From contig NZ_JAMQON010000002.1 of NCBI RefSeq assembly GCF_031624395.1, positions 586,851 to 650,850 on the forward strand: 64,000 bases of DNA, in the 5' to 3' direction. Within the stretch, counting starts at the first letter, position 1. The number at the start of each line of letters is the position of its first letter. Of this stretch, positions 1-8,928 are shown one piece after another. The notes beneath the pieces are model-generated. The model saw nothing but the letters and a program-made list of their open reading frames with translations, searched no databases and was not told the origin of the DNA. The DNA comes from Halomicroarcula saliterrae (GTDB taxonomy: Archaea > Halobacteriota > Halobacteria > Halobacteriales > Haloarculaceae). Position numbers and translations under genes: made by a program.

Positions 1-244
1 CCTTCGAGAACGGGATGTCGATGTCGTACACCTCGCCGGAGTCGTAGAAGCGGTCGAGATGTTCCTCCCACCGGAAGATGGCCGGCCCCGCCTCGGTGCC
101 GTAGCATCGGACGCCCTCGAAAACGCCGGTGCCGTAGTGGAGCGCGTGGGTGAGGACGTGAATCTGTGCGTCCTCGAAGTCGACGAACTCCCCGTCGAGC
201 CAGATTTCCTCGACCCCCTCGAACATCTCCGGGCGGTCGCTCAT
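1..244 (-). CDS. ilvE: Branched-chain amino acid aminotransferase, N-terminal part
   Basis: The first 81 residues of a fold-type IV PLP aminotransferase are present; the rest lies beyond the left edge. It would transfer the amino group between glutamate and branched-chain 2-oxo acids in the last step of Ile/Leu/Val synthesis. The sequence shows the family's N-terminal signature: IWLDGEFV, then HVLTHALHYGTGVFEGVR, then IFRWEEHLDRF. The ATG at 244 is chosen because it precedes the conserved WLDG strand. It overlaps the stop of a 22-codon upstream ORF (ATGA overlap), so translation is probably coupled. The family call is firm; the isoform is inferred. Confidence 0.9.
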   Translation of the reverse strand, partial: MSDRPEMFEGVEEIWLDGEFVDFEDAQIHVLTHALHYGTGVFEGVRCYGTEAGPAIFRWEEHLDRFYDSGEVYDIDIPFSK

Positions 245-309
245 GCTGGCCGCCCCCACGTCCCTCGATGACTGCCCTCGGTACCGGCGAACGGGTCGTC
301 GTGTGTCAT
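241..309 (-). CDS. 22-codon leader ORF overlapping ilvE start
   Basis: A short ORF (MTHDDPFAGTEGS..., 22 aa) ends in TGA that overlaps the ilvE ATG in the arrangement ATGA. A TTAA core centred about 26 nt before its ATG would place transcription initiation at this ATG, so the messenger would be leaderless for the small ORF, with ilvE reached by coupling. It has no run of Ile, Leu or Val codons, so it does not look like a classical attenuator peptide. Whether the peptide has a function is unknown. Confidence 0.45.
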   Translation of the reverse strand: MTHDDPFAGTEGSHRGTWGRPA

Positions 310-330
310 ATCTACCCCATTGAAGTCCTC

Positions 331-338
331 GGTTAAGA
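331..338 (-). promoter_or_regulatory. TATA-like box of the ilvE leader ORF
   Basis: Read on the minus strand this is CTTAACC, centred about 26 nt upstream of the ATG at 309. This is the normal haloarchaeal TATA-to-start spacing for a leaderless transcript. Confidence 0.45.
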
Positions 339-420
339 GTGTTGACGGTCCGTGCCGTCAGTTCACGCCCGCGGCTGGGGGCAGGTGAGCGAAAAAAGTG
401 CAGCTACGACAGTCGCGTCC

Positions 421-2340
421 TCAGTTGGGCGTCGCCTCGTCCGGCGTGTCGTCTTCCGGCGTCGCCTCGTCCGGCGTCTCCTCGTCCGGCGTGTCATCGT
501 CCGGCGTCTCCTCGTCCGGCGTATCTTCGTCCGGCGTTTCGGTGTCGGTATCGTCCGTGACGTTACCGTCCGTCTCGTCCGTCTCGTTACCGTCCGTCTC
601 GTCAGTCTCGTTACCGATCGTGATTTCGGCGTCGTCGGTCACCGCTTCGCCGTTGTCGGTGTACGGGACGTCGTCGGTGCCGTTACTGCTGACGAAGTCG
701 TAGGTCTCGTCGCCGGTCGTCTCCTCGTGGGGCATCGCGATGAGCGTCTGGTTCTCCGTCAGCTCCGACTCGTTGAACTCGGCCCCCGGCACGTCGAACA
801 GGTCGACGGTGAGATTGTCGTACTCACCGGCTTCGAGGTAGTCACTGACGCCGACGACACTGCCGACCGCGTCGCCGTCGAGCAGGCTCTCGTTGTGGAT
901 GGTGACGTAGCCGCCACGCGGCACCGTCGCGTTCTGGACGATGACGCTCGTGCCGTCGGACGTCTGGTCATCGAAGGAGACCGTCGCGGTCTCGTTCGTC
1001 GCAGTGTCGTTGTCGGTCGTGTCGTTGTTCGCAGTCTGGGTAGCGTCGTTGCCCCCCGCCGGCACCAGCACGTTATCGAAGTCGGTGTCGAGGCCCGACT
1101 CGTTATCGTCGGCCACGGTCGTCTCGTTACCGATGGTGACGTTGGCGTCGTCAATCACCGCTTCGCCGTTGTCGGTGTACGGGACGTCGTCGGTGCCGTT
1201 ACTGCTGACGAAGTCGTAGGTCTCGTCGCCGGTCGTCTCCTCGTGGGGCATCGCGATGAGCGTCTGGTTCTCCGTCAGCTCCGACTCGTTGAACTCGGCT
1301 CCCGGCACGTCGAACAGGTCGACGGTGAGGTTGTCGTACTCGCCCGCTTCGAGGTAGTCGCTGACGCCGACGACGCTGCCGACCGCGTCGCCGTCGAGCA
1401 GGCTCTCGTTGTGGATGGTGACGTAGCCGCCACGCGGCACCGTCGCGTTCTGGACGATGACGCTCGTGCCGTCGGACGTCTGGTTCTCGAAGGAGACCGT
1501 CGCGGTCTCGTTCGTCGCAGTGTCGTTGTCGTCGGCCGCGTCACCGGCGACATCCCCGCAGGTGCCGGCCGCTAGCTGCAGGGACTGGTTCAGTTCGAGG
1601 TCGGTCCGGTTGACGTCGTCCGTCTCGTTCGAGAGCACCTGCCACTGCTGGACAGTGCCGCTGGTGGTGTTGGTTCCGTTGGTGGTGTTAGCGAGCGCCG
1701 ACGCCTCGTTGAACGCCGGGTCGATGGTCACGTTCGTGTCGTTGTCGAGGCCGGTGAAGGCGCCGCCGTCCGTCGCGGCCTCGCCCCACAGCCAGTCGAC
1801 GACAGTCTCGGTCTCGCTGACGTTCCAGTTGTCCTCGTTCGTGGCGCCCTCGTAGTCGTCGTCACGGACCTCCCACTCGCCGTCTTCGGGCAGGTTCGTG
1901 ATGGTGAACGTGGCCGTGCCACCGTCGGAGGAGTCGTCGGCCTCCGCGCCGTGGACGAGCACGAGACTCGTGTCGTCGTCGCTGGTCTCGTTCGTCCCCT
2001 GGGTGTCAGTGTACAGGAAGACGATGCTCGTGTTGGGCTCCTGGAGCTCCGTCGTCCCCTCCGAGCCGAACGCCTCGCCCGTCGCGTTGACGTACGGGTT
2101 GTCAGCGAACTCTTCGGGGAGCCGGTAGTCGTAGAACTCGCGCGCGGACTCCTCGCCCGTGAACGACGTTATCGGGACACACTCGCCGTTCTGTACGGCG
2201 ACGTAGGACTGGTTTCCTGCCTCACCGGCCGTCTGCGCGGCTCCGAGCCCGGTCAGCGGAACCAGGGCGAGAGTTACGACCACAAGTAATGTACTGATGC
2301 GACGATACGCCGAACCGCGTTGTCTGGAATCCGTTTCCAT
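421..2340 (-). CDS. Secreted surface glycoprotein with two DUF7282-like domains
   Basis: About 639 aa. It has an N-terminal Sec-type signal (basic start, then STLLVVVTLALVPLTGLGAA), a domain rich in N-x-S/T sequons, two almost identical domains of about 120 aa beginning VSF(E/D)(N/D)QTSDGTSVIV, and an acidic threonine-rich tail built from NETDETDG and (T/E)PDE-type units. It resembles haloarchaeal DUF7282 surface proteins of unknown role. No PGF-CTERM motif or C-terminal membrane helix follows the tail, so how it stays on the cell surface is unclear. The ATG at 2340 is preferred over a GTG nine bases upstream. The secreted glycoprotein call is solid; the function is unknown. Confidence 0.8.
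   Translation of the reverse strand: METDSRQRGSAYRRISTLLVVVTLALVPLTGLGAAQTAGEAGNQSYVAVQNGECVPITSFTGEESAREFYDYRLPEEFADNPYVNATGEAFGSEGTTELQEPNTSIVFLYTDTQGTNETSDDDTSLVLVHGAEADDSSDGGTATFTITNLPEDGEWEVRDDDYEGATNEDNWNVSETETVVDWLWGEAATDGGAFTGLDNDTNVTIDPAFNEASALANTTNGTNTTSGTVQQWQVLSNETDDVNRTDLELNQSLQLAAGTCGDVAGDAADDNDTATNETATVSFENQTSDGTSVIVQNATVPRGGYVTIHNESLLDGDAVGSVVGVSDYLEAGEYDNLTVDLFDVPGAEFNESELTENQTLIAMPHEETTGDETYDFVSSNGTDDVPYTDNGEAVIDDANVTIGNETTVADDNESGLDTDFDNVLVPAGGNDATQTANNDTTDNDTATNETATVSFDDQTSDGTSVIVQNATVPRGGYVTIHNESLLDGDAVGSVVGVSDYLEAGEYDNLTVDLFDVPGAEFNESELTENQTLIAMPHEETTGDETYDFVSSNGTDDVPYTDNGEAVTDDAEITIGNETDETDGNETDETDGNVTDDTDTETPDEDTPDEETPDDDTPDEETPDEATPEDDTPDEATPN
611..1535. repeat. Near-identical 410-bp internal duplication in the glycoprotein gene
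   Basis: Segments of roughly 611-1019 and 1127-1535 are direct copies offset by 516 bp. They differ at only a few, often synonymous, positions. Each encodes one DUF7282-like domain, and about 107 bp of Thr/Asn-rich linker lies between them. The DNA-level identity points to recent duplication or gene conversion. Confidence 0.85.
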
Positions 2341-2518
2341 ACGGACCACCCAACCCCTAAATACGGTTTGTTATTGCCGCCGTAGCGAACGGTAAGCTCG
2401 TGCCAGCGCTGACTCGTCGGCCGAAAGTGAATTATATCTGATATTTCTGGGTCGGTGCTGTGACAGTGTAGAGCCACCGAGCCGGTCGACTGGACGCTGT
2501 GAGTTCAGTACGGACAGG

Positions 2519-2801
2519 CTAGAACACGTCGGGGGTACCGGTCTCGGACTCGCCGAGGGCGTCGTCGGTGTAAGTCCCCGTTACCCGCCCTGCGACGGGA
2601 CCGGTCGGTGGCAGGGACGACCTCCGATGCGGTGCCCGGGTCGTAGTTCCGGGGGCGGTCACGACGTCTCCGTGGCCGCGAGCGTCTGTATCGACGTCTG
2701 GTCTCCCGCCGCTGGGACAGCCAGCGAGACCCCACAGCAGCCGGACCGAGCGGTTCCAGCACGTGGCGACGGGAGTATCTACGCGTGCTATGGCCGCTCA
2801 C
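2519..2801 (-). pseudogene. Frameshifted small Tat lipoprotein
   Basis: From the GTG at 2801 the reading frame gives a twin-arginine start (STRRYSRRHVLEPLG). It then loses sense, while the neighbouring frame at that point reads LLWGLAGCPSGG, a typical haloarchaeal lipobox, and runs on as TTTRAPHRR...TGTYTDDALGESETGTPDVF to a TAG at 2519. Joining the two frames near 2735-2750 gives one lipoprotein of about 93 aa. A single-base indel has therefore broken the gene, or the assembly has an error. No homologue is recognised. The flanking spacer (2341-2518 and 2802-2939) shows nothing else I can support. Confidence 0.55.
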
Positions 2802-2939
2802 AGACGGTAGCGAAGAGATATCCCACGTGTATCGAACACGAGCCTAACGGCCCGTACAGCCCCGGACACATGTCTTTCGGGCCGTTCTTCGCCCGGTATT
2901 TCCAGTAAATTGAAGTATTGGGGCGAGTAGGAACCAACT

Positions 2940-3971
2940 GTGAAACACATAGAGCGACGGAAACTACTCCGCACCGCCGCGGGACTGGCGTCCGTGGCTG
3001 CGGTCGGTAGTACAGCGGGCTGTCTCGATTCGGCGCCCTCCACCGCTGAGTCGTCCGATGTGCTCGACGCTATCCCCGCAGGTGCTGACGCAGTCGCCTA
3101 CGCGAACGTCGATACTATCCGACAGGACGAAGGCGTGAAAACGCTGACCAACACCCACCTCGAACAGCGGTCGCAGTACGAATACTACGACGGCCCCGAG
3201 GACTTCGACGGGCTACTCGGCCATATCGAGGACGAGTGGGAGACCGACCCGTCGAACGTCCACGAGGCGACGGTTTTCAGCGAGTTCGGCGGGACGGACG
3301 ACGAACTGTTCGCCGAGTACGGCGGCGTCGTGCTTCGAGCGGACCTGGAAGCCGAGGACGTCAAACGCGGCCTCGAGAACGTCGAGAACATCGACTTCAG
3401 CGAGGTCGAACACTCCGGGTCGGTCGTCTACGAACCCGAGTCGGCGGACGGTCGGTGGGTCGGGTCGCTCTCGACGGACCGAGTCGTCGTCGGGACCGAA
3501 GACGCCGTCTACGACGCTATCGACGTGCAGAACGGCGATAGCGACACTATCGATTCGGAGGTCGAGAACGCCTACACCGAGACCCGGGACGCGCCCGTCC
3601 GATTCGCCGGTCGGATGCCGAGTCCCAGCGACAACCCGGCGGTCCCCGAGTCGGTAGCCAAACGCAGCGACGAGCCGATCGACCTCACCCCGCTCGACGA
3701 CGTCGACACCCTCAGGGGGTCCGTGTACCGCGACGACGACGTCCGGGGGCTGGAGACGACGCTGGCTGCGAGCGACCGCGACGCCGCCGCCGACGCGACG
3801 GACGTGGTCACGGAGCTGCGGGACCGCGCTCAGTCGTCGATTCCATACGGCTCGGTCGCCGACCTCGTCGGCGATATCTCCGTCGAGCAAGACGGGTCGA
3901 GCGTGAAGGCCTCGCTCAGAAAGACGGTGTCGGAACTCGATTCGGTGCTCGAAGACACCTACGGCGGATAG
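2940..3971 (+). CDS. Tat-exported lipoprotein of unknown function
   Basis: 343 aa with a GTG start. The N-terminus carries a twin-arginine-like ERRKLLRTAAG and a lipobox AGC at about residues 26-28, so export by Tat and lipid anchoring are expected. The body starts DAIPAGADAVAYANVDTI, a pattern seen in haloarchaeal lipoproteins related to DUF3352-type proteins. It alternates beta-rich stretches with acidic helices and has no recognisable catalytic motif. It stands alone between the broken lipoprotein and the convergent ribB. Confidence 0.75.
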   Translation: MKHIERRKLLRTAAGLASVAAVGSTAGCLDSAPSTAESSDVLDAIPAGADAVAYANVDTIRQDEGVKTLTNTHLEQRSQYEYYDGPEDFDGLLGHIEDEWETDPSNVHEATVFSEFGGTDDELFAEYGGVVLRADLEAEDVKRGLENVENIDFSEVEHSGSVVYEPESADGRWVGSLSTDRVVVGTEDAVYDAIDVQNGDSDTIDSEVENAYTETRDAPVRFAGRMPSPSDNPAVPESVAKRSDEPIDLTPLDDVDTLRGSVYRDDDVRGLETTLAASDRDAAADATDVVTELRDRAQSSIPYGSVADLVGDISVEQDGSSVKASLRKTVSELDSVLEDTYGG

Positions 3972-4020
3972 CGCGGCCCCGCCGGTGTCCGTTTTTCGGA
4001 CGTGACTCCTCACTGCGCCG

Positions 4021-4689
4021 TCACGGCAGCGCGTCGACGAGCGACCGCCCCTCGACGTAGGGGAAGCCGTGCTCGGCCGCGTACGCCCGGGCGTCGGCGG
4101 GCGAGAGCGCGCCACCGGTCTCGCCGTCGAGCATCTCGCAGACGACGACGGCCGGTGGCTGGTCGGCGGCCGCCGCCAGCGCGATGCCCAGTTCGGTGTG
4201 GCCCTCGCGGTCGGCGAGCAGCTCCGGGGCGGCCCGGAGCAGGTGGACGTGCCCCGGCGACCGGAACGACGCGGCGAAGACGTCGGCGTCCGGGTCGGCC
4301 GCGAGCCCGGCCAGTTCACGGATGGTCAGCGAGCGGTCCTCGTCGGTGATACCGGTGAAGGTGTCCCGGTGGTTCACGGTCAGCGAGAACGAGGAGCGCT
4401 CGTCGTAGGCGAGGTCGTGGGCGGCGGCGGTGGGGTGGTCGAGCACCTCCTGCATGAAAGGGAGTTCGAGCGCCGCGGCGACCGAATCGGAGAGCGCGAC
4501 ACAGACCAGCCCGCCGGCGTCGTTGCGGAGGCGGGCGACGGCCGCCGGGGTGACCGACCCCGCCGGATAGACGATGTCGGTCTCGCCCTCCCGGTCGGCG
4601 GCGTCGTGAATCAACACGGGCTCGCCGCCGGCGAAGGCGGCCACCGCGTCGGCGGCGCTGTCGGCGTCCACGCGCTCACTCCGAGACAT
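4021..4689 (-). CDS. ribB: 3,4-dihydroxy-2-butanone 4-phosphate synthase
   Basis: 222 aa. It converts ribulose 5-phosphate to 3,4-dihydroxy-2-butanone 4-phosphate and formate, supplying the four-carbon unit of riboflavin. The family signatures are visible: the metal-binding loop DREGETD near residue 33, [20 protein letters not shown], and HTELGIALA. The length fits a stand-alone RibB without a fused RibA. Its start overlaps the 3' end of the riboflavin kinase gene by 14 nt, so the two form one operon. Confidence 0.95.
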   Translation of the reverse strand: MSRSERVDADSAADAVAAFAGGEPVLIHDAADREGETDIVYPAGSVTPAAVARLRNDAGGLVCVALSDSVAAALELPFMQEVLDHPTAAAHDLAYDERSSFSLTVNHRDTFTGITDEDRSLTIRELAGLAADPDADVFAASFRSPGHVHLLRAAPELLADREGHTELGIALAAAADQPPAVVVCEMLDGETGGALSPADARAYAAEHGFPYVEGRSLVDALP

Positions 4690-5374
4690 GGACGGTCACC
4701 TCGTCGCCGTCTGCCAGCTCCAGCACGTCGCGGAGCTTCTCCGGCGCGATAAGCTCCACCTTCTCCTCGCCGTGGTGGGTCCGCTCGGGCGCGATGATGT
4801 GGGCCGGCTCGTACTCGCCGTCGCCGCTCTCGACGGAGACGGGGTAGCAGTAGGCCGGGCCGTAAGTGCGCTCGTCGTCTTCCCATCCCTCGATGGTGAC
4901 CGGCTCCAGCGCGCTCAGACGGGCGCGCTTGCGGACGCTGTCGTCGGTGAGTTCGAGGTTCAGCGTCCCGGCGAACGGCTCGTAGTCCAGCCGCTCGATG
5001 AACTGTTTCATGTAGCCCGGGAGGGTGATGTAGTGGCGCCCCTCGCCCATGCCCGAGGTGACGATACCGTTCAGGTGGACGCTGGCGTCGGCCTCGAAGA
5101 TGCGCCGGTAATCCGCGTATTCGGACTGGAGCCGGCGCTCGCCCGTGCTCGTGACGTGCACTTCCTGCCCGTCACCGAGGATGTCCCGGTCGAGCAGGTC
5201 GGCGTCCTCCAGACGCTGGAGGCGCCGTGAGGCCGTCTGGTTCGAGGCGTCGAGGCGCCCCGCCAGGTCCGCACAGGAGACCTTCGTCGGCTCGTCCAGC
5301 GCGCCTTCGAGCGCGAGCAGCTTCAGCGTCGCGAGTTCGTCGCGCCCGACGGCCTGTCCCGATGGTTCAGCCAT
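4676..5374 (-). CDS. rbkR: HTH regulator fused to CTP-dependent riboflavin kinase
   Basis: About 232 aa. The first 90 residues are a winged helix ([20 protein letters not shown]). The rest is the archaeal riboflavin kinase fold ([29 protein letters not shown], then a C-terminal AP(E/K) barrel strand). In the RbkR family this protein makes FMN from riboflavin and CTP and also represses or activates riboflavin genes. The ATG at 5374 is preferred to a TTG six bases upstream. Lying first in an operon with ribB, it may regulate itself; a palindrome-like element sits upstream of its promoter. Confidence 0.93.
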   Translation of the reverse strand: MAEPSGQAVGRDELATLKLLALEGALDEPTKVSCADLAGRLDASNQTASRRLQRLEDADLLDRDILGDGQEVHVTSTGERRLQSEYADYRRIFEADASVHLNGIVTSGMGEGRHYITLPGYMKQFIERLDYEPFAGTLNLELTDDSVRKRARLSALEPVTIEGWEDDERTYGPAYCYPVSVESGDGEYEPAHIIAPERTHHGEEKVELIAPEKLRDVLELADGDEVTVHVSE

Positions 5375-5397
5375 GACCAAAGGTACGGACTAGATTC

Positions 5398-5420
5398 GGA
5401 TAAGCATATCGAACGTGATA
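5398..5420 (-). promoter_or_regulatory. rbkR promoter with inverted repeat
   Basis: CTTATCC (minus strand, 5398-5404) lies about 28 nt before the rbkR ATG. Directly upstream at 5407-5420 is TATCACGTTCGATA, a TATC/GATA inverted repeat with a 6-nt centre. This is a plausible operator at the position where RbkR could act; the assignment is inference. Confidence 0.4.
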
Positions 5421-5573
5421 CCGATTCCAGATGTGGAACAGTTCGCGTGCGCCAGAAGCTATTTGTTCCGACTTCGCGGTGTACAGGCCAGTGGGACGCA
5501 CTGACACGCCGGTTCGCGGCGGGACCGGAGTCTCGGAACGAGGCCCCCGCGTGCACCGCGGAGCTGAGACGGC

Positions 5574-6671
5574 GTGAGCGGCTCACGCCGAGCGCTCCTG
5601 GCTGCGGTCGGGAGCGCCGCGGCCGGTCTCGCCGGCTGTGCCGGAGACGACCGGGACGAGACGCCGACCGCGGCGCGGCTCGGAGAGTGTGCCCGTCGGT
5701 GGCGGACCGGGACCGGTGGCGCAGTGGCCTCGTCGCCGGTGGGCCTCGACGACCGCCTCTACGTCGCGAGCGACGACGGGACGCTGTACAGTTTGCACGC
5801 CGACACCGGCGCCGTCGACTGGGAGTTCGAGATCGGGGCCAAACTCCCGTTCAATCCGGTCGTGGACGGCGAGACGATATACGTCGGGAGCTGGGACACC
5901 GCTCTGTACGCCGTCGACACCGACGGGACCGAACAGTGGCGCTTCGAGACCGGGGACAAACTCGGCCGGGGCGCGACGGTCGCCGACGGAACCGTCTACT
6001 TCGGGAGCGAGGACGGCCACGTCTACGCGGCCGACGCCGCGACCGGGGCGGAACGGTGGCGGTACCGGACGGGCGCCGGCGTCGTCGCGACCCCGGTAAT
6101 CGCCGACGAGAGGGTCTACGTCGGCTCCCGAGACCGGACGTTCTACGCTCTCGACGCAGTCGCTGGCACCCCCGACTGGACGGTGTCGACGGACGCGAGC
6201 ATCGTCGGCGGCGCACGCGTCGGCGGCGACCGCGTGTATTTCGGGAGTTCTTACGAGAGCCCGTTCTACGCGCTGCACCGAGACGACGGGACGACCGCGT
6301 GGACGATTACGAACGACACCGGGTTCTCGATGCGGCCGACGCTCGTCGACGGGACGCTGTACTACGGCGACAACGAGTCGCGAATCCAGGCGGTCGACGC
6401 GGCCACCGGCACCGTCCGCTGGCGGACAGACCTCGGATACGGTACCATCCTGTCTGCCCCTGCGGTCGCGAACGGGCTGGTGTACTTCGGGAACGCGGGC
6501 TTCAGAGACCCGAGTGGCATGAACGCCGTCGACCGGGAGACGGGGGCGGTGCGCTGGCGGTACATCCGCGACGACTACGTCCACTCGAACCCGCTCGTGT
6601 CCGGCGACACCGTCTACTTCGGCTGTTACGACACGTACGTCTACGCCATCGACGCGACGCCGGACGGATGA
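5574..6671 (+). CDS. PQQ-like beta-propeller lipoprotein
   Basis: 365 aa with a GTG start. The N-terminus SGSRRALLAAVGS...GLAGC combines a twin-arginine motif with a lipobox. The remainder is a chain of propeller blades, each with a VYVGS/VYFGS strand, a YA(V/L)D strand and a TG...W turn (for example TIYVGSWDTALYAVDTDG). This is the PQQ/YVTN repeat architecture. Such haloarchaeal proteins are surface anchored, and most have no known substrate. No calcium or PQQ-binding tryptophan set can be assigned by eye, so enzymatic activity should not be assumed. Confidence 0.88.
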   Translation: MSGSRRALLAAVGSAAAGLAGCAGDDRDETPTAARLGECARRWRTGTGGAVASSPVGLDDRLYVASDDGTLYSLHADTGAVDWEFEIGAKLPFNPVVDGETIYVGSWDTALYAVDTDGTEQWRFETGDKLGRGATVADGTVYFGSEDGHVYAADAATGAERWRYRTGAGVVATPVIADERVYVGSRDRTFYALDAVAGTPDWTVSTDASIVGGARVGGDRVYFGSSYESPFYALHRDDGTTAWTITNDTGFSMRPTLVDGTLYYGDNESRIQAVDAATGTVRWRTDLGYGTILSAPAVANGLVYFGNAGFRDPSGMNAVDRETGAVRWRYIRDDYVHSNPLVSGDTVYFGCYDTYVYAIDATPDG

Positions 6672-6704
6672 TCGGGGCGCGACGAGTCCCCTCGTCGCAG
6701 GTGG

Positions 6705-7688
6705 TCAGTACTCCGCCAGCGGGTCGTCGGCCCAGAAATCGCTGTCTTTCTGCAGTTTGGGCACCCAGGTATCGGCGTCCCGGGCCAGCATCGCCACGCG
6801 AGAGGGTTCGACCTCTTTGATGGTGCCGTGCTCCGGGAGGAACTGCTGCATCTCCTCGGCGAACTCGACGATCTCCTCGTGGCTGGGCATCGACTCGCGG
6901 TCCAGCCGCCCCCGCGAGTGACCCACGTGCATGTACGCTTTCAGCTCCACGAAGTCGGCGTCGGCGCGGTCACACATCGCCGCGTACCACGCCGGGCGGT
7001 GCATGTTCTCCTCGCGGACCAGCGTGCTCCGGACGACGGTTCGGGTGTCGTCTTTCTCGGCCAGCACGTCCAGGGTGTCGACGAGGTTGTGCCAGGCGTC
7101 GTCCTCGACGGCTTTGACCGTCGAATCGAACGTCTTGCGGTCGGGCGCGTCGACGGAGACGTACAGCTGGGTGGGGTCACAGCGCGACAGCATCTCCGGG
7201 TCGGTGCCGTTCGAGACGAGGAACGTCGTGATATCGCGCTCGTGGAACTCCTCGATGAGTTCCGGGAGATAGGGGTAGAGGGTGGGCTCGCCGTCCAGCG
7301 AGATGGCGACGTGGCGGGGCTCCATCGCCTGCTCGAACACCTCGCGGGGCACCTCGTCGTTGCCGCCAAAGCCCGAGAGGAGCCGCCGCTGGAGTTCGAC
7401 GGAGGCGTCCGCGACGGCGGCGGGGTCGTCCCACTCGACGTCGCCCAGTTCGTACGCGTGGCCGGCGTGGTCGCGCCAGCAGAAGACACAGCGCTCGTTG
7501 CACTTCACCACGGGCGTCATCTGGATACAGCGATGGGATTCGATACCGTAGAAGGCGTACTTGTAGCATTTCCCCTCCCCCCGAAGGGCGTTGGCCGTCC
7601 AGCCGCAGGTCTGGGCCGCCGTGTGGTTCCGGCTGTGGTAGTCGGGGTCCGAGACCTGCTTGGGCCCGCCCGAGTCGCTGTCGCTCAT
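6705..7688 (-). CDS. taw1: 4-demethylwyosine synthase (radical SAM)
   Basis: 327 aa. It builds the tricyclic imidazopurine core of wyosine at G37 of tRNA-Phe, using S-adenosylmethionine and pyruvate. The radical-SAM cluster motif is CNERCVFCWRD. Three further cysteines upstream (CGWTANALRG..C..HRC) match the second Fe-S cluster of the TYW1 family. The GEPTLYPYLPELI motif also fits. The ATG at 7688 is chosen over an upstream start at 7751 because MSDSDSGGPKQV begins the family-like sequence. No flavodoxin domain is present, as expected for archaea. Confidence 0.95.
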   Translation of the reverse strand: MSDSDSGGPKQVSDPDYHSRNHTAAQTCGWTANALRGEGKCYKYAFYGIESHRCIQMTPVVKCNERCVFCWRDHAGHAYELGDVEWDDPAAVADASVELQRRLLSGFGGNDEVPREVFEQAMEPRHVAISLDGEPTLYPYLPELIEEFHERDITTFLVSNGTDPEMLSRCDPTQLYVSVDAPDRKTFDSTVKAVEDDAWHNLVDTLDVLAEKDDTRTVVRSTLVREENMHRPAWYAAMCDRADADFVELKAYMHVGHSRGRLDRESMPSHEEIVEFAEEMQQFLPEHGTIKEVEPSRVAMLARDADTWVPKLQKDSDFWADDPLAEY

Positions 7689-7754
7689 TGCTGCAATCGT
7701 TTCTCGCCGGACTGTAAGGGGCTTTCGTCCGGTCGGGGAAGCAGAGACCACCGG

Positions 7755-7764
7755 TTATTTATTT
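7755..7764 (+). promoter_or_regulatory. TATA box of the PstS-like gene
   Basis: TTATTTATTT is centred about 27 nt before the ATG at 7786, which predicts a leaderless transcript. Confidence 0.55.
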
Positions 7765-7785
7765 CACAGGTTCGAGCGCGGTGAT

Positions 7786-8826
7786 ATGTCGAACCGACGC
7801 GAGTATCTGGGTCTCGTCGCGACCGGGCTGACGGTCGCGGTGGGTGGCTGTCTCGAAAGCGGCGTCGACAACTCGGCTGCGACCGAGGACGACGAGGCGA
7901 CGACCGGCACGGACGCGACGGAGACGGAGACAGGGACGGACCCGGGTACAGCCGAGGGGACCGACACCCCGCTCAGCGGGACCGTAGACATCACCGGGAG
8001 CAGTACCGTGTACCCACTCGCACAGGCCGTCGTCGAGGGGTTCAGGCAGCGACATCCCGATGTCGACTTCGCTCTCTCGATAACCGGCACCGGCGGCGGG
8101 TTCAGCGAGCGATTCTGCGAGGGCGACGCCGATTTCAACACCGCCTCGCGGCCGATCAGCGCCGCGGAGCGGGACCTGTGTGCCGGCAACGGCGTCGAGT
8201 ACCACGAGCTCACGCTCGCGAGAGACGCGGTGACAGTCGTCGTCAACGCCGACAACGACTGGGTCGACTGCGTGACGACCGGCGAACTGCGCGAGCTATG
8301 GCGCGCGGACGGCGCGACCCGCTGGGCAGACGTGCGAAGCGAATGGCCCGACGAGGAGATAGCTCGGTTCGGCCCCGCGGACAGCTCCGGCACGTTCGAC
8401 TACTTCGGTGAGGCGGTGCTCGGCGAGAACGCCGCGCACACCTCCGACTACCAGCCGACCGAGCGGGACAACGCCGTCCTCCGGGGCGTCCAGAACGACC
8501 GGTACGGCATCGCCTATCTCGGCTTCTCGTACTATCGGGACAACAGCGACCGCGTGAAAGCACTCGGCATCGACGCCGAGGGATGTGTCGAGCCGTCGCT
8601 CGACAGCGCCGCGAACGGCGACTATCCGCTGGCGCGGCCGCTGTACACGTACGTCAACACCGACCGACTCGGCGAGGCGTCCGTCGCCGAGTTCGCCCGG
8701 TACCTCCTCAGACGGACCACCAGCGAGACGCGCCTGACTGAGCAGGTCGGCTACGTTCCGCTGACACAGGCGGCGATGCAGGCCGAACTGGACGCGCTGA
8801 ACGACGTTATCGAGCGCGTGCAGTGA
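7786..8826 (+). CDS. pstS: Phosphate-type ABC transporter substrate-binding lipoprotein
   Basis: 346 aa. It starts MSNRREYLGLVATGL with lipobox GGC at about residues 20-22. A Thr/Asp/Glu-rich linker follows, then the PstS fold: VDITGSSTVYPLAQAV, SITGTGGGF, DFNTASRPIS and GPADSSGTFDYF. These are the loops that hold phosphate-like oxyanions in this family. No pstC, pstA or pstB lies beside it, so it is an orphan binding protein and phosphate specificity is inferred. An in-frame start further upstream (7660) is rejected because the TATA box fits the ATG at 7786. Confidence 0.85.
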   Translation: MSNRREYLGLVATGLTVAVGGCLESGVDNSAATEDDEATTGTDATETETGTDPGTAEGTDTPLSGTVDITGSSTVYPLAQAVVEGFRQRHPDVDFALSITGTGGGFSERFCEGDADFNTASRPISAAERDLCAGNGVEYHELTLARDAVTVVVNADNDWVDCVTTGELRELWRADGATRWADVRSEWPDEEIARFGPADSSGTFDYFGEAVLGENAAHTSDYQPTERDNAVLRGVQNDRYGIAYLGFSYYRDNSDRVKALGIDAEGCVEPSLDSAANGDYPLARPLYTYVNTDRLGEASVAEFARYLLRRTTSETRLTEQVGYVPLTQAAMQAELDALNDVIERVQ

Positions 8827-8928
8827 CTGCCGATAGGCCGGCTGGCCCCGGACGGACTGTCACGAACGTCCACGCGAACGGTATCAGTCCAAAGGTCTAA
8901 GCCTCCCCGGCCCCCAATCTCAGCCACT

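Noticed and set aside
352..1575. 407-aa plus-strand frame over the glycoprotein
   Set aside because: It is the antisense of the repeated DUF7282 region; the apparent repeats mirror the minus-strand gene.
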